NCBI GenBank assembly: GCA_024276605.1
Contig: JAJRWX010000074.1
Span: forward strand, 1 to 64,000
Direction of reading: 5' to 3'
Origin: Planctomycetota bacterium
GTDB taxonomy: Bacteria; Planctomycetota; Phycisphaerae; UBA1845
Length of the DNA: 64,000 bases
A program made the position numbers and the translations under genes. Below the pieces are notes generated by a model. That model did not search any database, was not told where the DNA came from, and saw nothing but the letters and a program-made list of their open reading frames with translations. This document shows positions 27,290 to 35,629 of the stretch, piece by piece. Positions within the stretch are counted from its first letter, which is position 1, and each line of letters opens with the position of its first letter.

Positions 27290-27929
27290 CTACAATAACA
27301 CCAAGACTGCTAAAGGATCAATGGGTTTGGGGAACGGTAGATATAAAGGAAGCCGATCCAGCAGGAGAAAAAATCTTCCACAATGCGGGTGCCAATGGCG
27401 TCCTTCCAAGTTCGGGCCGGAATGAGGAAGGATTGGAAATCAAAAAACGCCGTCGGGTTACTCGCCGTCAGACCTAGCCAACGCTCAAAGAGCTATGGCC
27501 TTTCTCACCCCTGCTGGTCGGCATTTGGGGTATTTCAGCGTGTCTGGAACGTACAATCCTCGCACCAGCCACGAAAGAAATACTAGCAATCCATATTCCA
27601 CAAACAGGTAAAAATAAAAAAATGTTACAAAACGTCCTAAAACCGTGTTCAACGTAACCCAGGTCATGGCAACTTTTCCATAAATGAGAAAACCTTTTTC
27701 TTCCATATCATAAAGGTCATGGCATCCCCCAACACATGCGTGATTTCACGCACAATGGTTTATGTCTTAAGCTAAACAATACGTGATTGCCGAACCTGAG
27801 CGATAATGGCTTGACATCAAAGCCATCAAGAAGTTGGATTCCCCCTGGTGAACTGCGATACGATTTCGGACGACGATCTAGTCGGGGGCGCATGAGGCTA
27901 ACCTAATCAAGCAATAGGAAAACCAATCA
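27290..27929. other. 640-bp region between ygfZ and the CDF gene
   Basis: It contains the possible broken membrane gene listed at 27310-27706. Beyond that, 27800-27835 has a small hairpin (ATGGCTT and AAGCCAT). I looked for a NiCo or Mn riboswitch ahead of the efflux gene and could not fit the known motifs. Confidence 0.4.
27310..27706 (-). pseudogene. possible frameshifted small membrane protein gene
   Basis: A frame from the ATG at 27706 encodes a hydrophobic 73-residue peptide (WVTLNTVLGRFVTFFYFYLF, then LVFLSWLVRGL) and stops with TGA at 27485. From about 27495 another frame on the same strand reads LFERWLGLTASNPTAFFDFQ and continues protein-like to a TAG at 27310-27312. A single frameshift near 27485-27497 would join them into about 130 aa. 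I do not recognise the family. It could instead be chance open frames. Confidence 0.3.
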
Positions 27930-28880
27930 ATGGACATTCGCGATCCGCGTTTATTTGTGATGCGCGTTAGTTTAGCAGCTTCAGTAGTGATGCTAGTAGG
28001 AAAACTCCTAGCCTATTACCTTACGCATAGCGTAGCCCTCCTTTCTGATGCCGCCGAATCCGTCGTTCATGGGGTCGCCACCGGGCTAGCGACGTCTAGC
28101 TTATCATTCTCGGCGAAACCGGCTGACGCCAATCACCCCTACGGGCACGGACGTATCGCCTATTTCTCAGCCGGATTTGAAGGCGCACTGGTTCTTGTCG
28201 CCTCTTTTGCCGTCATCTACAGCGGCATCAGTGGTCTTTTCCATGAGCCACAACTGGAACATCTAGGTGTTGGACTGGCTATTTCGGGTGGTTTGGCGCT
28301 CATCAATCTAGCCCTTGGCTGGTCGTTGGTACATGTGGGCAACAAACACAACTCGCTAATTTTGATCGCCAACGGTAAGCATGTATTCTCCGACATGTGG
28401 ACCACGGTTGCTGCGATTTCCGGGCTTACCCTCGTGATGGCTACGGGGTGTATTTGGCTGGACCCCTTGGTCGCCATCCTCATTGGTAGCTACATCATGC
28501 TAACCGGTGCGTCGCTCATCCGTAAATCGTTCGCCGGGTTAATGGATGAACTGGATTCACAAACATTGAAAAAACTGGTAGGTGGGCTACAAGGTGCCGT
28601 CGATCGTGGTCATATTGTCGATTTCCACCAGCTTCGCTGTCGCAAAATCAATGACCAAATCTGGATTGACGTTCACGTATTGGTACCTGGCAATCTATCC
28701 ACCACTGACGCCCATGATCGTGTGACACAAGTGGAAACATCGCTACATGAGTTGTTCCCCAACACCCAGGTTGTGGTGACATCCCATATCGAACCGGCGG
28801 ATCATGAATCGGCGCACCCCGGCGGGCACGACGGTATTTCCGACCCACTGGAACCGACCCATCAGACGCGATCGTCATGA
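27930..28880 (+). CDS. cation diffusion facilitator family transporter
   Basis: 316 aa with about six membrane helices in the first 200 residues and a cytoplasmic C-terminal ferredoxin-like domain (about 215-290). HSVALLSDAAESVVH is the TM2 metal-site region and KHVFSDMWTTV the TM5 HxxxD site; FHQLRCRKINDQIWIDVHVLVP is the typical C-domain block. It should export Zn2+, Fe2+, Co2+ or similar ions by proton antiport in the inner membrane. The tail is rich in His, Gly and Pro. The metal specificity is not readable. Confidence 0.92.
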   Translation: MDIRDPRLFVMRVSLAASVVMLVGKLLAYYLTHSVALLSDAAESVVHGVATGLATSSLSFSAKPADANHPYGHGRIAYFSAGFEGALVLVASFAVIYSGISGLFHEPQLEHLGVGLAISGGLALINLALGWSLVHVGNKHNSLILIANGKHVFSDMWTTVAAISGLTLVMATGCIWLDPLVAILIGSYIMLTGASLIRKSFAGLMDELDSQTLKKLVGGLQGAVDRGHIVDFHQLRCRKINDQIWIDVHVLVPGNLSTTDAHDRVTQVETSLHELFPNTQVVVTSHIEPADHESAHPGGHDGISDPLEPTHQTRSS

Positions 28881-28942
28881 CCTAACATGCTGCCATGACT
28901 ATAAGGATAGCCATCCGATCCCGACGGTAACCCTTCAATTCT

Positions 28943-29055
28943 TCGTCATTCCCACGAGAGTAGGAATCCAGCGGACGCACGGAGGATGTACGATCCCGTT
29001 GTACAACGGGAATGTACAACGGGATTGGATACTCGCCTGCGCGGGTATGACCAAG
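28943..29055. repeat. REP-like repeat, family R7
   Basis: GTCATTCCCACGAGAGTAGG (28945 on) and the distal CGCCTGCGCGGGTATGACCA (about 29035-29053) resemble the halves of the common GTCATTCCCGCG repeat. Between them GTTGTACAACGGGAATGTAC includes two short copies of TACAACGGGA. Confidence 0.5.
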
Positions 29056-29121
29056 GTCTACCACGCTAGCTTTCGTTTATTATGCCAAGATGACCGGCAA
29101 CAACTTACCAACGACGGCAAG

Positions 29122-29964
29122 TTACCAACGATATCGCCAGCCAACCGAAAAACGATAATCGGTTTCGACGGTGTTGCCGCCTAACTCCTGAACGGTTGGT
29201 AATTGAAACGATGCTTCCCAGGTCCATTGCTGAGAGGTGTATTGTATACCAGGTGCTAGAAAAATCTCATGTATACCGTCGGTACGATAGCGCCCATTCA
29301 ACTCAGCCACTATGCTCCATTGGGTGGGTGTCGTTGCATCAAAGGTTTCAGGATGGATGCGATAGGAATAGGCCATATCATAGAGAAGGGTATCGTGGTC
29401 AAAATCGCCGTCGCCTGTATTGATCCGATAGACCAAATCCGCGTCAAATACATGACGATTATTTCGCCACGAATAAACAACCCCTACTATGGGATCATAA
29501 CTATCGCTGGAAAAGTCACTATCCCCGTTACTCAGGTTCACACCTAACAACCCCGCTAAACGCCTCGTCCGTAACGGCCCTTCGTCCAATTGCCAGAATC
29601 GGTACTTTAACAAGAGCGTCGTATCAGCCGGTCCGTCGCGCCGGTCTTCGACATGCCCCTCTCTTCTATCGTAAACCTGCTGTTCTCGATACACATAAGG
29701 CACATTGAGAATGAGCGCCAAATCAGCCTCCAAACCCAACACCAACGCCACGCGAGCAACAGAAGTCTGAACTTGCCGAATATCTCGCGCACGACCATAA
29801 CCCTGGGCATCGGCATAGGAATATTGCATACGCAACACACCACCACCCTTTCGGGGTGTGAAAGCCACGTCACTATTGATAGGCCCAGCCAGTAACTTTG
29901 GCGACGGAGCAACTACCGTCGCCATGACTAATGTATACACTGCTCGCTTTTGATATTTGCTCAT
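29122..29964 (-). CDS. predicted outer-membrane beta-barrel protein (phenol MetA-pathway-like)
   Basis: 280 aa. A signal peptide is likely at 1-26 (ending PSPKLLAGP). The rest is alternating amphipathic strands ending in an aromatic C-terminal strand (YRFSVGWRYRW), typical of outer-membrane barrels. The blocks RMQYSYADAQGYGR, LILNVPYVYREQ, DTTLLLKYRFW and GVNLSNGDSDFSSDSYDP resemble the 'MetA-pathway of phenol degradation / transporter' Pfam group, whose real role is usually unknown. It begins 46 bp after the stop of the HMA selenoprotein gene on the same strand, so the two probably form one transcript. Confidence 0.8.
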   Translation of the reverse strand: MSKYQKRAVYTLVMATVVAPSPKLLAGPINSDVAFTPRKGGGVLRMQYSYADAQGYGRARDIRQVQTSVARVALVLGLEADLALILNVPYVYREQQVYDRREGHVEDRRDGPADTTLLLKYRFWQLDEGPLRTRRLAGLLGVNLSNGDSDFSSDSYDPIVGVVYSWRNNRHVFDADLVYRINTGDGDFDHDTLLYDMAYSYRIHPETFDATTPTQWSIVAELNGRYRTDGIHEIFLAPGIQYTSQQWTWEASFQLPTVQELGGNTVETDYRFSVGWRYRW

Positions 29965-30010
29965 GGTTATGACCAGAAATAATGATAGGTTACTTTTATT
30001 TTGATGTGAA

Positions 30011-30370
30011 CTAATCAGGCCTAGCGTTATACGTCTTTCCAGGCATCTTTAATCTTACCGGTGTGAATCCGGCATCTATGATCCCCTGCCATATCTTTTG
30101 CGCATCCGGTACTTCGTCCGGCGAGAAAAAGATGGAGACCTCACCAGTGTTCAAGTCAACATAGACATCATGCACATGTTTAACGCGCTCGACCGAGCGA
30201 CGAATCCCGAAGGCTCAGCCCGGTCATGTAATGCCGCGTACGAGTATCATGGCATCCGGTTTAGACTTGGGGTGTGCATGCTTTGTTGCAGGCTCACCGG
30301 AGGTAGCACAGCCACCCAACAAGCACGAGAATGCTAGTGAGGTGGCGAAAAACATAACTTGACGATGCAT
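30011..30370 (-). CDS. predicted HMA-domain lipoprotein, selenoprotein with UxxU motif
   Basis: Reading from the ATG at 30370, which follows a strong AGGAG 8 bases upstream, gives 119 residues to a TAG at 30011-30013, interrupted only by two in-frame TGA codons at 30224-30226 (residue 49) and 30215-30217 (residue 52). The N-terminus is a lipoprotein signal (FFATSLAFSCLLGGC, Cys21). Residues 41-105 are a heavy-metal-associated (MerP/CopZ-fold) domain: ILVRGIT-U-PG-U-AFGIRRSV, then VYVDLNTGEVSIFF and IIDAGFTPV. In known members the TxCxxC cysteines fall exactly where the two TGA lie. With the SECIS-like hairpin at 30184-30202, the simplest reading is selenocysteine at both metal ligands. The protein should be tethered to a membrane outside the cytoplasm and bind a soft metal or undergo UxxU redox. 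The alternative is a pseudogene with two nonsense mutations placed by chance. Genome-wide selA/selB/selC/selD were not available to confirm. Confidence 0.82.
30184..30202 (-). promoter_or_regulatory. bacterial SECIS-like hairpin inside the HMA gene
   Basis: On the mRNA, 12 nt after the second UGA, CG-U-CGCUC pairs with GAGCG-CG around the tetraloop GGUC (30191-30194), leaving a single bulged U on the 5' side. E. coli fdhF has the same GGUC loop and a bulged U, with 18 nt between UGA and loop; here the distance is 20 nt from the second UGA and 29 nt from the first, which suits SelB recognition. The pairing was drawn by eye and not scored. Confidence 0.7.
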
Positions 30371-30478
30371 CGTAAGAACTCCTGATTCATGTTCTATTAC
30401 ATATCAACCGAGCGACGCTGCACCCGTCCCAAAGTACATTGGGATTCTGGGAATGAACGATTGGACATCATCCAAAAA

Positions 30479-30506
30479 CCGCTTCCTGACAAGCGCGGCT
30501 CGGTTA
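30479..30506 (+). repeat. short repeat, family R8
   Basis: CCGCTTCCTGACAAGCGCGG then CTCGG. Similar pieces are at 16828-16856 and 20398-20423. Confidence 0.45.
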
Positions 30507-30554
30507 AATCCCATACACTTCATCATCTTAATTTTGACGCCATCAACAATAATT

Positions 30555-32684
30555 CTAGGCGGACGATACCATAACCGATCGCGTTTGGGAAATCGCAGCT
30601 CGTCTTAATAGTAACAACGCCACAACGACAGCCACGCAACCCACGATGAGCATTGGCCAAGGTAGATGCGCACCCTCTTGAAGTGTAATCCCCATACTTT
30701 CAAACATAGCTGGTTTGACCACCGACATCACTGCAAGCGTATTGTGCATAGCATGGGCGATGATCGCGGGCCAAATAGATTGTGATTGCCAACAGAGATA
30801 ACCCAGCACCACGCCCAGCATAGCCGTGACGAGAAACTTGAAGATCATAAAATGGAAGACACCAAAAATGGCTGCACTCGCTAAGATCGCGGTCCACTTC
30901 CGCGCTGAGGATGACAGTCCGCCCATTAAAAATCCACGGAAAAGCAACTCCTCGCAGACGGCTGGTATCACCGCGATCATCAATATCACACCACCAAACG
31001 GCAATGCTTGCAATGTTTCAGCCATCGACTCCGCCTGCTCAACCACCGCTTGTGGCAGACCCAACAAGCCATACTGGATGAGATTTAATTCATGCGCCGG
31101 TATCCACATACAACATCCTAGCAATATGGCTGCCGCCAGGTGACGCGCTTTGGGCACTTTAATAAATAGCGATTGCTTAGCGCTGACTTTCCAATATGTC
31201 AGCATTAGCAGTGGCATCAACACAAACAATAGCGGCATCAGCCAGGCAGACGCTTCTAATAATCCCCCTATGTTTTCATCCACAGCCGGTGACAAAGCTG
31301 ATTGAATAAAAAACCACGTGGGAAACAGCAGGGAAACATATAACATGCTCATGGCTACGGATGGTTGACGTGCCGGCTTGATCAAGTTCCGTGAGAACAA
31401 CGTCTTCAACGAACCGCTATCCGCAAAAACCACGGACTCCTTACCAAACAAAGTTGCCGCAATCGCCACCGCCGCCACCGCATACAGCGTCGTCGAAAAT
31501 AACACCGTCAACAGATGCCCCAACGGTACGGCACTGCCCAACAGTAATTCCCGCGTCAACAGCACCATATTCCCTACCGGCAACACCAACATCACACCAT
31601 CCAACCGCGCAGCAGGCAACGCAGCCATCCCTCCCGGTAACAGGGCGGCAAGAATGACAGGCGTCACATAGTTCTGCGCTTCCTTAAACGTCCGAGCAAA
31701 ACTGCAAACGGCAAGCATCATGGCGGACATCAGTACGGCAAATGGAATCAAACAAACAAGGATGAGCAACATCGTCACCAACGGTAAACCTTCGCCACTG
31801 GTCGCTATGAGCATATCAAAACCGCCGAAGTAAACCGTGGCTGTGACGGATGCGAGATTTAGCGTGGCCCCCATAATGGCTACGGTGGTCACGACGAGAA
31901 ACTTACCGACAATCAAATCGATCACCGGCACGGGACACACCATGAGCGACTCCAGCGTCCCCCGTTCTCTCTCTCCAGCGGTCAAATCAATAGCCGGATA
32001 AATCGCACCGGTAATGGTCATGAGAATCAAAATCAACGGCAAAATTTGCCCCAGAATTGATTGCGGCGCCGACAGATTCACGAACTCAATATCGAATGGC
32101 CGATCGAAGTTGGCAGGCAGGGCCGCTCTTTTTTTGCGCTGATCGACTAATCGATCGCTGAGACGCTTAAACATTTTCTCTAACCGATTCGTCACATATT
32201 GACCGCGAATCTCAGCTTCGTCCGACAATATGGTAACCCCGTTTTGTTGATCGATCGCTTTCAAAAATTCGTTTGAATCAAATAAAATACCTAAATGAAT
32301 CGCTCGTTCACGAATGTTCACACGCAGGGCTGCTTCAGACTTGATCGGAATGATCTTGACCAATTCCACCAGAGGCGCAGCGGCTTCATCATCCGGATGT
32401 GATGCCACACGCTCGTCAATAGGCTTCTCTTGAGCAGCCAACATCGCATCCCACTGAAGTAAATACGTCAGCAGATCCTTTTGTTTATGCCCGACCACAC
32501 CAATGATATACTTCTCTTTGTTCAGCGAGGATTCCTGAATAGTGACCGCCTGCAACGAACCAACCATCAGCAACGGGTACAATACGATGGGCACAACGAT
32601 CATCGCGATCAGCGTGCGGCGGTCCCGCAGGATATCGAGTAATTCTTTTTGATAGATGGTGCGGATGCGATGTAGCGAACTCAT
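30555..32684 (-). CDS. ABC-2 permease fused to a CPBP intramembrane protease
   Basis: 709 aa. Residues 1-430 are an ABC-2/NatB-type permease with a large extracytoplasmic loop after the first helix (about 45-230) and helices thereafter (TAGERERGTLESLMVCPV is the typical permease coupling block). Residues about 460-690 are a CPBP (CAAX-protease-like) domain with CEELLFRGFLMGG (EExxxR), FGVFHFMIFK (FxxxH) and HAMHN. Such fusions occur in NatAB-like sodium or drug exporters. Its ATG overlaps the stop of the upstream ATPase gene (ATGA, 32681-32684), so the two subunits are made together. Confidence 0.9.
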   Translation of the reverse strand: MSSLHRIRTIYQKELLDILRDRRTLIAMIVVPIVLYPLLMVGSLQAVTIQESSLNKEKYIIGVVGHKQKDLLTYLLQWDAMLAAQEKPIDERVASHPDDEAAAPLVELVKIIPIKSEAALRVNIRERAIHLGILFDSNEFLKAIDQQNGVTILSDEAEIRGQYVTNRLEKMFKRLSDRLVDQRKKRAALPANFDRPFDIEFVNLSAPQSILGQILPLILILMTITGAIYPAIDLTAGERERGTLESLMVCPVPVIDLIVGKFLVVTTVAIMGATLNLASVTATVYFGGFDMLIATSGEGLPLVTMLLILVCLIPFAVLMSAMMLAVCSFARTFKEAQNYVTPVILAALLPGGMAALPAARLDGVMLVLPVGNMVLLTRELLLGSAVPLGHLLTVLFSTTLYAVAAVAIAATLFGKESVVFADSGSLKTLFSRNLIKPARQPSVAMSMLYVSLLFPTWFFIQSALSPAVDENIGGLLEASAWLMPLLFVLMPLLMLTYWKVSAKQSLFIKVPKARHLAAAILLGCCMWIPAHELNLIQYGLLGLPQAVVEQAESMAETLQALPFGGVILMIAVIPAVCEELLFRGFLMGGLSSSARKWTAILASAAIFGVFHFMIFKFLVTAMLGVVLGYLCWQSQSIWPAIIAHAMHNTLAVMSVVKPAMFESMGITLQEGAHLPWPMLIVGCVAVVVALLLLRRAAISQTRSVMVSSA

Positions 32685-33445
32685 GCGATAGCCGCCTCCA
32701 CCTGCTCGCGTGCATGAATGATCTTGAGGAAGATATTGCTGAGTCGTTGCTCGTCGGTTTGTGCCCGTAACGAATCAGTCGTCCCCTCAGCGACTAATTT
32801 GCCGTTGTAAATCAAACCGATGTAGTCACACATATCCTCCGCTTCGTCGAGGTAATGGGTGGATAGAATAATCGTCTTACCTCGATCGCGCTCGCGTTTG
32901 ATGTATTCGAGAATGATTCGATTACTCAATACATCCAAACCCAATGTAGGCTCATCCATAATCAAAATCGGCGGATCAGCGATCAGCGCCCGGGCGATGT
33001 TCACGCGTTGCTTCTGCCCGGTTGACAATGCGCCACAACGCAGTGTGGAAAAATCTTTCAGTCCCAGCCAATCAATCAGATGATCCGCTTTGGCGCGCGC
33101 TTCATCCTGACTCATGCCGTGAAGCTGTGCGAAATAAATGAGCAATTCGCGCGAAGTCAATCGTTGATAAAGGCCGGTATTCGCCGTCAAAAATCCGAGT
33201 ACGCGCTTAACCTCATGAGGTTGCGTAGAAACGTCGTAACCAGCCAGGGTGGCCCCACCACTCGTCAGAGCCATCAGCCCGCTGAGCAATCGCAACGACG
33301 TCGTCTTACCCGCCCCGTTAGGACCAAGCAACCCGTAAATTTGCCCCTCACCCACACAAAAGGTCAGCCCATCGACCGCCCGTTTGTCTTTTCCCTCCGG
33401 CGTTGGAAAAGTTTTGACCAGATTGTTTGCAATTACCATGTCCAT
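32681..33445 (-). CDS. ABC transporter ATP-binding protein (NatA-like)
   Basis: 254 aa. Walker A GPNGAGKT is at 41-48, the signature LSTGQKQR lies near 145, Walker B ILIMDEP near 164, and the switch His in STHYLDEAE. It pairs with the overlapping permease/protease gene. The NatA-like set (PNGAGKTTSLRLLSGL) and the fused CPBP domain suggest Na+ or antibiotic export; the substrate is an inference. Confidence 0.93.
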   Translation of the reverse strand: MDMVIANNLVKTFPTPEGKDKRAVDGLTFCVGEGQIYGLLGPNGAGKTTSLRLLSGLMALTSGGATLAGYDVSTQPHEVKRVLGFLTANTGLYQRLTSRELLIYFAQLHGMSQDEARAKADHLIDWLGLKDFSTLRCGALSTGQKQRVNIARALIADPPILIMDEPTLGLDVLSNRIILEYIKRERDRGKTIILSTHYLDEAEDMCDYIGLIYNGKLVAEGTTDSLRAQTDEQRLSNIFLKIIHAREQVEAAIA

Positions 33446-33875
33446 ATTGCTGTATTGTCGGCATTGTAGCCGGTAAACGACGATTGAATAGCGTTATCCT
33501 CGACCGCCACCCTCTATCGGGTGCAAAACAAAATTGGCGGGTGGGTGGCATGGACTAACGCCGCGGAATCGGGCTATCGAATGTCCAATGGATGCTACTC
33601 GCGGCGTTTGCCCGTGCAGGCGCAACCGAGGAAAAGCACGGGCAAGCGTCGCCCCTACACCTCTTTTCATTCGCGATCCCTTCAACGCGACGCTTGTCCA
33701 TGCCACCCTACTCAAGCCCCCCTAATCTGTCTTGCACCCCCCTCTATCGATCATGGTACGCATCATGCAGTGATGGGTGCGTTTGCGGCGCTACCGCCAA
33801 CGCTAGTGGCGCGTTACGATGTGATGAATTGGAATCATTGTCACAACATTGGAATAAGTTCCATCTATAAGGATC
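33446..33875. other. 430-bp region upstream of fumC
   Basis: It contains the nested palindromic element at 33541-33708. The last 130 bases before fumC should hold its promoter, but no clear -35/-10 pair was found. Open frames through the palindrome are not credible genes. Confidence 0.4.
33541..33708. repeat. nested palindromic element, about 168 bp
   Basis: The outer arms are GGGTGGCATGGAC and GTCCATGCCACCC. Inner arms GCCCGTGC and GCACGGGC, with GCGGCG and GCGTCGC beside them, form a second hairpin. Parts (GGTGGCATGG, GCCCGTG) recall the MITE at 4070-4248 without being homologous along the length. No coding capacity was found. Confidence 0.55.
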
Positions 33876-35276
33876 ATGGCTATGACCACGAAAACCAGAA
33901 TCGAAAAAGACAGCATGGGCGAGATGACCGTACCGGATACGGCCTATTGGGGCGCGCAAACCCAACGAGCCGTCGAAAACTTCCCCATTAGCGGCTATCG
34001 CTTCGGACGACGGTTCATCAGAGCACTCGGATTGATCAAACTGTCGGCGGCTAAGGTCAATCGTGACTTGGACAAACTCGATGGAAAAATAGCGGACATG
34101 ATAACCACCGCTGGTCAAGAAGTCGTCGAAGGAAAACTCGACGACCACTTCGTCCTCGACATTTTTCAAACCGGCTCCGGTACCAGCACCAATATGAACA
34201 CCAACGAGGTGATCGCCAACCGGGCCATCGAATTAGCCGGTGGACAAATCGGTTCACGTGACCCGGTCCATCCCAACGACCACGTCAACATGGGCCAATC
34301 CTCCAACGACGTCATCCCCACAGCTATCCACATCTCCTTAGCGGAGTCCATCCAATACGATTTACTTCCTGCACTCGAGCATCTCGCGGCTAAGCTCAGT
34401 GAGAAAGCCAAGGCTTTCGACAAGGTCGTCAAGATCGGTCGAACGCATTTGCAGGACGCCACACCCGTCAGACTCGGTCAAGAATTCGGCGGCTTCGCTC
34501 GTCAAGCACAGCTCGCAGCTATGCGGGCGACTAAAGCCGTCAAAGCGCTGCGCGAATTACCTATCGGTGGTACGGCTGTCGGAACCGGCATCAACACCCA
34601 TCCGGAGTTTGGAAAGCGCATGTGTGCATTCCTATCTGAGTACACCGACGTGGAATTCGTCGAAGCAGAAAATCATTTTGAGGCCCAAGCCTCTAAAGAC
34701 GCCGTCTGCGAAGCGTCCGGGCATCTAAAGACCATGGCTGTCGGACTGACTAAGATCGCTAACGATATTCGCTTGTTGGGTTGCGGACCTCGATGCGGCA
34801 TTGGTGAAATCAGCCTACCCTCGGTTCAGCCGGGTAGCAGCATTATGCCGGGTAAGGTTAATCCGGTGATGAGTGAGATGCTCATTCAGGTCTGCGTACA
34901 GGTCATAGCCAACGACGCCGCAGTGACAATAGGCTGTCGCGACGGCCACTTCGAGCTAAATGTCATGATGCCCATGATGGCCCACAACGCCTTGGAGTCC
35001 ACACGACTCCTAGCCAACGCCGCTCGCGTGTTCGCGGATAAATGCGTAGCTGGTATTGAAGCCAACGAGCAAGTAGCCAAAGACTTAATCGAAGGCTCAC
35101 TAGCCATGTGTACCAGCCTGGCCCCCCTCATCGGCTACGACAAAGCCGCCGCCATCGCCAAAGAAGCCTTCGCCTCCGGAAAGACCGTGCGACAAGTAGC
35201 CAAAGAGCATAAAGTGCTTTCGGATGAAGAACTGGATAACGCGCTTGATGCGATGTCCATGACGAAGCCAGGGTAG
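33876..35276 (+). CDS. fumC: class II fumarate hydratase
   Basis: 466 aa. It interconverts fumarate and malate in the TCA cycle, oxygen-stable and without an Fe-S cluster. TRIEKDSMGEMTVPDTAYWGAQTQRAVENF is the typical start, GSGTSTNMNTNEV and HPNDHVNMGQSSNDVIPTA follow, and GSSIMPGKVNPVMSEM (about 320-335) is the fumarase/aspartase signature with the catalytic Ser. ATG at 33876 and 33882 are both possible; AAGG spacing favours the second. An R1 hairpin 20 bp after the stop may end the transcript. Confidence 0.97.
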   Translation: MAMTTKTRIEKDSMGEMTVPDTAYWGAQTQRAVENFPISGYRFGRRFIRALGLIKLSAAKVNRDLDKLDGKIADMITTAGQEVVEGKLDDHFVLDIFQTGSGTSTNMNTNEVIANRAIELAGGQIGSRDPVHPNDHVNMGQSSNDVIPTAIHISLAESIQYDLLPALEHLAAKLSEKAKAFDKVVKIGRTHLQDATPVRLGQEFGGFARQAQLAAMRATKAVKALRELPIGGTAVGTGINTHPEFGKRMCAFLSEYTDVEFVEAENHFEAQASKDAVCEASGHLKTMAVGLTKIANDIRLLGCGPRCGIGEISLPSVQPGSSIMPGKVNPVMSEMLIQVCVQVIANDAAVTIGCRDGHFELNVMMPMMAHNALESTRLLANAARVFADKCVAGIEANEQVAKDLIEGSLAMCTSLAPLIGYDKAAAIAKEAFASGKTVRQVAKEHKVLSDEELDNALDAMSMTKPG

Positions 35277-35290
35277 GGGATGGCGAAGAG

Positions 35291-35595
35291 GCTGGGTGGC
35301 CCAGGTCCTTCTTTTTGGACCTGGGGGAGTCGATGATATGCTTTCAAGCCATATTTAAGCGAAAATCAAATCACCACATCATTGGCCAACTTCCATCCCA
35401 ATCCATCTTCAAAACAGATGCGTCACCAAGCTCATCATAGCGATACCGGCGCCGGGGCTCCAAGGCCAATCCTCCGCACGATCAACCTATGCTGCCGTGA
35501 TCGGATTCTTATAACAATAGTACGTATGTTGTGCACTGCACGACGTCTCTGCCCTCGATGATAGTTTGTCGTGCGATGCACTACTTACTTGACTT
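35291..35595 (+). repeat. composite direct repeat, copy A (R1 + unique + R3)
   Basis: It begins with an R1 hairpin (35299-35323) and ends with an R3 hairpin (35521-35590). The middle contains CTCCAAGGCCAATCCTCCGC and the following 35 bases identical to copy B at 36371-36680. The two copies are roughly 85-90 percent alike by eye and lie in the same orientation, one on each side of the gene at 35630-36124. Confidence 0.75.
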
Positions 35596-35629
35596 AGTGT
35601 CATATTAACATTCGTGGGATTACAATCCG

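Noticed and set aside
27483-27487. TGA at the end of the 27485-27706 frame as another Sec codon
   Set aside because: The frame after the TGA closes within ten codons (TAA), there is no Cys-containing motif at this place and no GGUC-type hairpin.
27710-27929. Metal riboswitch (NiCo/czcD or yybP-ykoY) ahead of the CDF gene
   Set aside because: One small hairpin is present, but the conserved junction sequences of these riboswitches could not be found.
30098-30337. 79-aa plus-strand frame over the HMA gene
   Set aside because: It is the antisense shadow of the selenoprotein; the minus strand has the ribosome binding site, lipobox and HMA domain.
33494-33991. Several overlapping frames upstream of and into fumC
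   Set aside because: They run through the nested palindrome and the fumC 5' end in other frames; fumC itself is unambiguous.
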